From NCBI GenBank assembly GCA_017416245.1, contig JAFQCX010000008.1:1-64000 (forward strand): a stretch of 64,000 bases of DNA. The letters are read 5' to 3'. Made by a program: the position numbers and the translations under genes. The stretch comes from Oscillospiraceae bacterium. Its GTDB lineage: Bacteria > Bacillota > Clostridia > Oscillospirales > Oscillospiraceae. This document shows positions 61,153 to 64,000 of the stretch, one piece after another (position 1 is the stretch's first letter; every line of letters starts with the position of its first letter). The notes beneath the pieces are model-generated. The model was not told the origin of the DNA and made no database searches. It saw only the letters and a list, made by a program, of their open reading frames with translations.

Positions 61153-62109
61153 ATGCCAAATAAAACCTTAATAAGCAAATCTGCGCTTTCTTCTGCAGGA
61201 AATTTATTGTATAAGCTGTTTCGTTATTTGCTGCTTTTAGGCATCAGCTACATTGCGTTGTTTCCCATTATTAAAATGGTAAGTGCATCCCTCTCAAATG
61301 CCGAGGATTACTACAGCAACAACACAGCTTTTTTGCCGGTAGGCGCCACCTTTGATAACTTCAAGAACAGCCAAAGCTATTTTCCTATCTGGAAGCCGCT
61401 GAAGACCACCTTGATTATTACGGTGAGTTGCACGATCGTATCTGTATTTGTCTGCTCTCTGGCAGGCTACGGCTTAGGCAGATATAAGTTCAAGGGAAGT
61501 AACCTTGTATATGCTGCGGTTCTGTTTACCATCATTATGCCTATCCAGACCGCGCAGATCCCCCTGGTCTATTACTACCGCTGGTTCGACTTCTTCGGTA
61601 TCGGCAAGCTTGTCGGCCTGATTACCGGCAAGGATCTGACAGTGAACCTGCTTACCAATCTTGGTAGCTTGTTGGTTCCTGCCGCCCTTGGTGTTGGTTT
61701 GAATGCAGGTATCTTCATCTTCCTGTTCCGCCAGTTCTTTGCGGGTATGCCCAAGGATTTGGAAGAGGCAGCAAAGCTGGATGGCTGCAGCCCCTTTAAG
61801 ATCTACTGGAAGGTTATGCTTCCCAACATCATTCCTGTTTTGGTAACCGTTCTTCTGCTTTCCACCATCTATTATTGGAACGATTCTCTTGTAACAGGTA
61901 TGTTGAACCTGAATATTGGCGAACCCATCATGGTTCGTGTTCAGAATTTGATCGATAGCCACGTTGGCGCAACCGAACTGACCTATATGCGTATGAAGGT
62001 TGAGTATTTCTCAATTTTGGTGCTTTCTGTTCTGCCTTTGGTTGCTGTGTTCGTTTTCTGCCAGAAATTCTTTGTGGAATGTATGGACCGTTCCGGCAGC
62101 AAGGGTTAA
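61153..62109 (+). CDS. Sugar ABC permease, MalG type (pair 2)
   Basis: 318 residues; SYIALFPIIKMVSASLSNAEDYYS and EAA loop EAAKLDGCSPFKIYWKVMLPNIIP. A longer middle loop (about 150-175, GIGKLVGLITGKDL) sets it apart from the usual MalG. Partner of the preceding permease. SD AAGGAGGAG. Confidence 0.92.
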   Translation: MPNKTLISKSALSSAGNLLYKLFRYLLLLGISYIALFPIIKMVSASLSNAEDYYSNNTAFLPVGATFDNFKNSQSYFPIWKPLKTTLIITVSCTIVSVFVCSLAGYGLGRYKFKGSNLVYAAVLFTIIMPIQTAQIPLVYYYRWFDFFGIGKLVGLITGKDLTVNLLTNLGSLLVPAALGVGLNAGIFIFLFRQFFAGMPKDLEEAAKLDGCSPFKIYWKVMLPNIIPVLVTVLLLSTIYYWNDSLVTGMLNLNIGEPIMVRVQNLIDSHVGATELTYMRMKVEYFSILVLSVLPLVAVFVFCQKFFVECMDRSGSKG

Positions 62110-62141
62110 TCGGCAAATTGCCTATATACCTTTTTTAAAAA

Positions 62142-62156
62142 TGTGCAAAATGCACA
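62142..62156. promoter_or_regulatory. Dyad upstream of the last binding-protein promoter
   Basis: TGTGCA, AAA, TGCACA: perfect 6-bp arms with a 3-bp centre, 53 bp before the -35 box. Typical size and spacing for a regulator site such as LacI or AraC type. No partner is assigned. Confidence 0.5.
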
Positions 62157-62208
62157 ATTTACTATGCGCCTGTTCTGTTTCACGTAACAAAAGTGATAAA
62201 AATAGGTA

Positions 62209-62237
62209 TTGTAAATTTGTGGAACATTTGCTATAAT
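62209..62237 (+). promoter_or_regulatory. Promoter of the second binding-protein gene
   Basis: TTGTAA (62209-62214), 17-bp spacer, TATAAT (62232-62237), giving a start near 62244 and a leader of about 63 nt. Confidence 0.8.
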
Positions 62238-62266
62238 AGCTGCGTGTAATAGCGTAGCTATTATAG
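62231..62266. promoter_or_regulatory. 11-bp inverted repeat covering the -10 box
   Basis: CTATAATAGCT (62231-62241) and AGCTATTATAG (62256-62266), perfect arms, centres 25 bp apart. The first arm contains the -10 box and lies before the expected start, so the element cannot form an RNA hairpin in that transcript; a DNA-level operator is more likely. Confidence 0.6.
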
Positions 62267-62306
62267 TAAATTCCAAATAGAACAATAATGAAAAGGAGTA
62301 AAAGTA

Positions 62307-63830
62307 ATGAAAAAACTGTTGGCACTGCTTTTGGTACTGTGCATGGTTTTGAGCCTGGTTGCTTGCGCTAAGCCTGCTGATTCTGCTGAAGGCACAACCA
62401 CCGAAGAAACCACAGAGACCGAAGAGACAGTCGGTATCCGTGAGGACATTAGCGTTGTTGATGAGTCTAAGCTGAGACTGAAGGCTGGAGATGTTGATGA
62501 AAACACAGCTTATATCAATCCCGAAAAGTTCGGCGGTAAGACCATTCACATCGCCGGCATTAACTCTGACTTGTACGAAGACATCGAGAATATGGGCGAG
62601 GGTACCTATCTTTGGATGATGCGCGCAGCCTGTGAAGACTGGGCAGCTCTGAACAACGCCAAGATTGAGTATGTCTGCGATAATGACTCTACATCTATTC
62701 TGACTGCCGTTAACTCCGGCGAAACCCCCGACATCGTTCTTTACTGCAACCCATTCCCCTCTCTGGCTAACCTGAACATCACAAAAGCATTTACCGATGA
62801 TCAAGTTGAAGTACTGAACAAGATCGTTGGCGAAGGCTGGACCGATATGCTTATGTACAAGGGCGGCATTTACGGCATCGAAATTCCCTGGGGCGGTAAC
62901 CATTTGTACTACTACAACAGAACCATGTATGAAAACTATGGCGCTAAGTCTCCCAAGGAGTACTACCTGGAAGGCAACTGGACCTTTGATACCATGGAAG
63001 CATGCCACGAGAGCGTGTCCAGAGACTTTAATGGTAACGGTAAGATCGACGGAGACGACACCTATGGTATGTCCTCCACCTACATTACCGGCTTCTTGGG
63101 CAACTCCTTCCAGATTAGCATGGACCCGGTGACCGGCAAGCTGACCAATACTGTTGATACCTCTGCTCAGTACAGAAGACTTTTGGAAATCAGCTACAAG
63201 GGTCAATACGAGACACTGTCTGTTCTGCCTGGCTATTACCCCTGTAAGACTGCTACCAATCCCCGTCCCTCTGCTCAGTTCTCTGATGCTGAATGGTATA
63301 ACTTCGAGCATCTGTATCAGACCCTGGAAAATGGCGATGTAATTGAGATCCTGCCCGCTCCTGTATTCAGCTCCGAGCAGCCCACCCGTGTAACCAACTA
63401 CACCACCCGTTACATGGCTATGCTGAACAGCTGCGATGAGGACGAAGCTGCATTTGCTCTGTTCTGCTATATCCTGAAGGTTGGCATGAGCTACATCGGC
63501 GACTTCTCCGTTGGTCTGTATGAATGTACTTATGATGGCATCCAGGGCGCATCTGACTTCAGTAGTGCCTGGATGAAGCAGTTCAAGAAGGTTCTGCAGA
63601 ACAGAAGAAGAAAGTTTGCTGAGATTGAAGACTGGGATCAGGAGACCTACCTGAAGATGGTTGAGGACATCTTCTCTGAAGATACAAAACAGCATGCTGG
63701 CGGCACCTACGCCGGCAGAGAAGAGATGAAGGACAGCACCGAGGGTCTGCCTCCCGCTTCCGTCATTGCTAAGGTAACCGAGCACAATAACGGTTGGATC
63801 GCCAAGTACAACTCCTTGTACGCAAACTGA
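62307..63830 (+). CDS. Solute-binding lipoprotein (second binding protein)
   Basis: 507 residues. Lipoprotein signal ends LVAC (Cys20), then an acidic Thr/Glu-rich linker and a family 1-type binding fold (IHIAGINSDLYEDIENMG..., WMMRAACEDWAALNN, GETPDIVLYCNPFPS). A Ca-binding-type loop FNGNGKIDGDDTYG sits near residue 235-250, common in binding proteins for complex sugars. Highly biased codons and its own promoter suggest the most abundant product of the locus. Probably serves permease pair 2. Confidence 0.93.
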   Translation: MKKLLALLLVLCMVLSLVACAKPADSAEGTTTEETTETEETVGIREDISVVDESKLRLKAGDVDENTAYINPEKFGGKTIHIAGINSDLYEDIENMGEGTYLWMMRAACEDWAALNNAKIEYVCDNDSTSILTAVNSGETPDIVLYCNPFPSLANLNITKAFTDDQVEVLNKIVGEGWTDMLMYKGGIYGIEIPWGGNHLYYYNRTMYENYGAKSPKEYYLEGNWTFDTMEACHESVSRDFNGNGKIDGDDTYGMSSTYITGFLGNSFQISMDPVTGKLTNTVDTSAQYRRLLEISYKGQYETLSVLPGYYPCKTATNPRPSAQFSDAEWYNFEHLYQTLENGDVIEILPAPVFSSEQPTRVTNYTTRYMAMLNSCDEDEAAFALFCYILKVGMSYIGDFSVGLYECTYDGIQGASDFSSAWMKQFKKVLQNRRRKFAEIEDWDQETYLKMVEDIFSEDTKQHAGGTYAGREEMKDSTEGLPPASVIAKVTEHNNGWIAKYNSLYAN

Positions 63831-63852
63831 TCCAAATAGAATAACGCATTTT

Positions 63853-63886
63853 AAGGAGCAGTTGCCTCGGCAACTGCTCCTTTTAG
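63853..63886 (+). terminator. Terminator after the second binding-protein gene
   Basis: Stem AAGGAGCAGTTGC/GCAACTGCTCCTT with a CTCG loop, followed by TTAG (T run partly inside the stem). Confidence 0.8.
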
Positions 63887-63897
63887 TTTCCCAACCC

Positions 63898-63932
63898 GTC
63901 ATTGCGAGGCGCGAAGCGACGTGGCAATCCCC
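63898..63932. repeat. Dispersed imperfect-palindrome repeat (GTCATTGCGAG type)
   Basis: GTCATTGCGAGGCGCGAAGC...GTGGCAATCCC: an imperfect palindrome with ATTGC/GCAAT ends around CGAAG. I recognise this as a short repeat found dispersed in many bacterial genomes, usually between genes. Confidence 0.65.
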
Positions 63933-63950
63933 CGGTTCAACATAATGTAG

Positions 63951-63969
63951 GGGACGGGTTTCCCGTCCC
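63951..63969. repeat. Short palindromic repeat (GGGACGGG type)
   Basis: GGGACGGG, TTT, CCCGTCCC: perfect 8-bp arms. A second dispersed-type hairpin 19 bp from the previous repeat. The remaining 30 bases to the window end show nothing further. Confidence 0.6.
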
Positions 63970-64000
63970 GACTTGCGGTCTGAGAAAACCTTTGTACGTT

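Noticed and set aside
44756..63830. Integrated mobile element or prophage
   Set aside because: No integrase, transposase, phage genes, attachment repeats or tRNA flank were seen, and codon use matches neighbours.
62106..63902. 598-residue minus-strand open frame opposite the second binding protein
   Set aside because: It spans the binding-protein promoter and terminator and lacks any domain; codon bias of the plus gene explains the lack of reverse stops.

Overview
The window reads as chromosome of an anaerobic, Gram-positive Clostridia-class bacterium, most likely an Oscillospirales (Ruminococcaceae/Oscillospiraceae) gut-type lineage. Reasons: balanced base composition; strong AGGAGG-type Shine-Dalgarno sites; consensus sigma-A promoters with 17-bp spacers; the Firmicutes order yicC-remA-gmk-rpoZ-priA-def-fmt-rsmB-rlmN-PP2C-PASTA kinase-rsgA; the c-di-AMP pair cdaA-cdaR; fermentation genes (ackA, lactate dehydrogenase); a DUF3794-LysM protein of the spore-coat/SipL type; and short GC-rich dispersed repeats of the kind common in gut Firmicutes. 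No tRNA, rRNA, CRISPR array, phage or insertion sequence is visible.

Layout. 0-2.7 kb: the 3' end of an unidentified structured RNA at the left edge, a lipoprotein alkaline phosphatase, and RNase P RNA, whose promoter lies back to back with that of murD. 2.7-6.7 kb: murD-ispD-ispF, then a DUF3343/cysteine-desulfurase-like pair. 6.8-21.0 kb: one 14-kb same-strand block covering c-di-AMP synthesis, nucleotide metabolism, RNA polymerase omega, replication restart, N-terminal formylation/deformylation, RNA methylation, Ser/Thr phosphorylation and ribosome assembly. 21-33.5 kb: mostly minus-strand accessory and housekeeping genes (zinc-ribbon membrane protein, tmcAL, glycine-riboswitch-controlled AGCS symporter, yebC, Nif3-like, trmK, DUF1858, DUF5067 operon), interrupted by plus-strand ackA, pepT and ldh. 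33.6-37.9 kb: XRE regulator with clear operators, endonuclease IV, an FHA-SEDS fusion and its partner penicillin-binding protein. 37.9-42.8 kb: a complete branched-chain amino-acid-type ABC importer. 42.8-44.5 kb: a tiny membrane protein and the DUF3794-LysM protein.

The right third (44.7-63.8 kb) is the most notable part: a 19-kb carbohydrate-type surface locus with a YesL/DUF624 membrane protein, an ABC exporter, a YesN/YesM-type two-component system, a 956-residue solute-binding protein carrying two duplicated beta-sandwich modules, two separate permease pairs, a membrane-anchored NHL+TPR protein, a Yip1-like protein, a large membrane-anchored DUF5696 protein and a second lipoprotein binding protein with its own dyad-marked promoter. 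It has no importer ATPase and no recognisable glycosidase, so it probably borrows a shared MsmX-type ATPase. It is the best candidate here for an undescribed system.

Two regulatory themes stand out. Twice, an intrinsic terminator stem carries the Shine-Dalgarno of the next gene in its 3' arm (5.34 and 42.8 kb). At 33.5 kb the XRE operator sits exactly in the spacer of a near-consensus divergent promoter. All calls come from reading the sequence by eye; family names are recognition from memory and were not checked by search.
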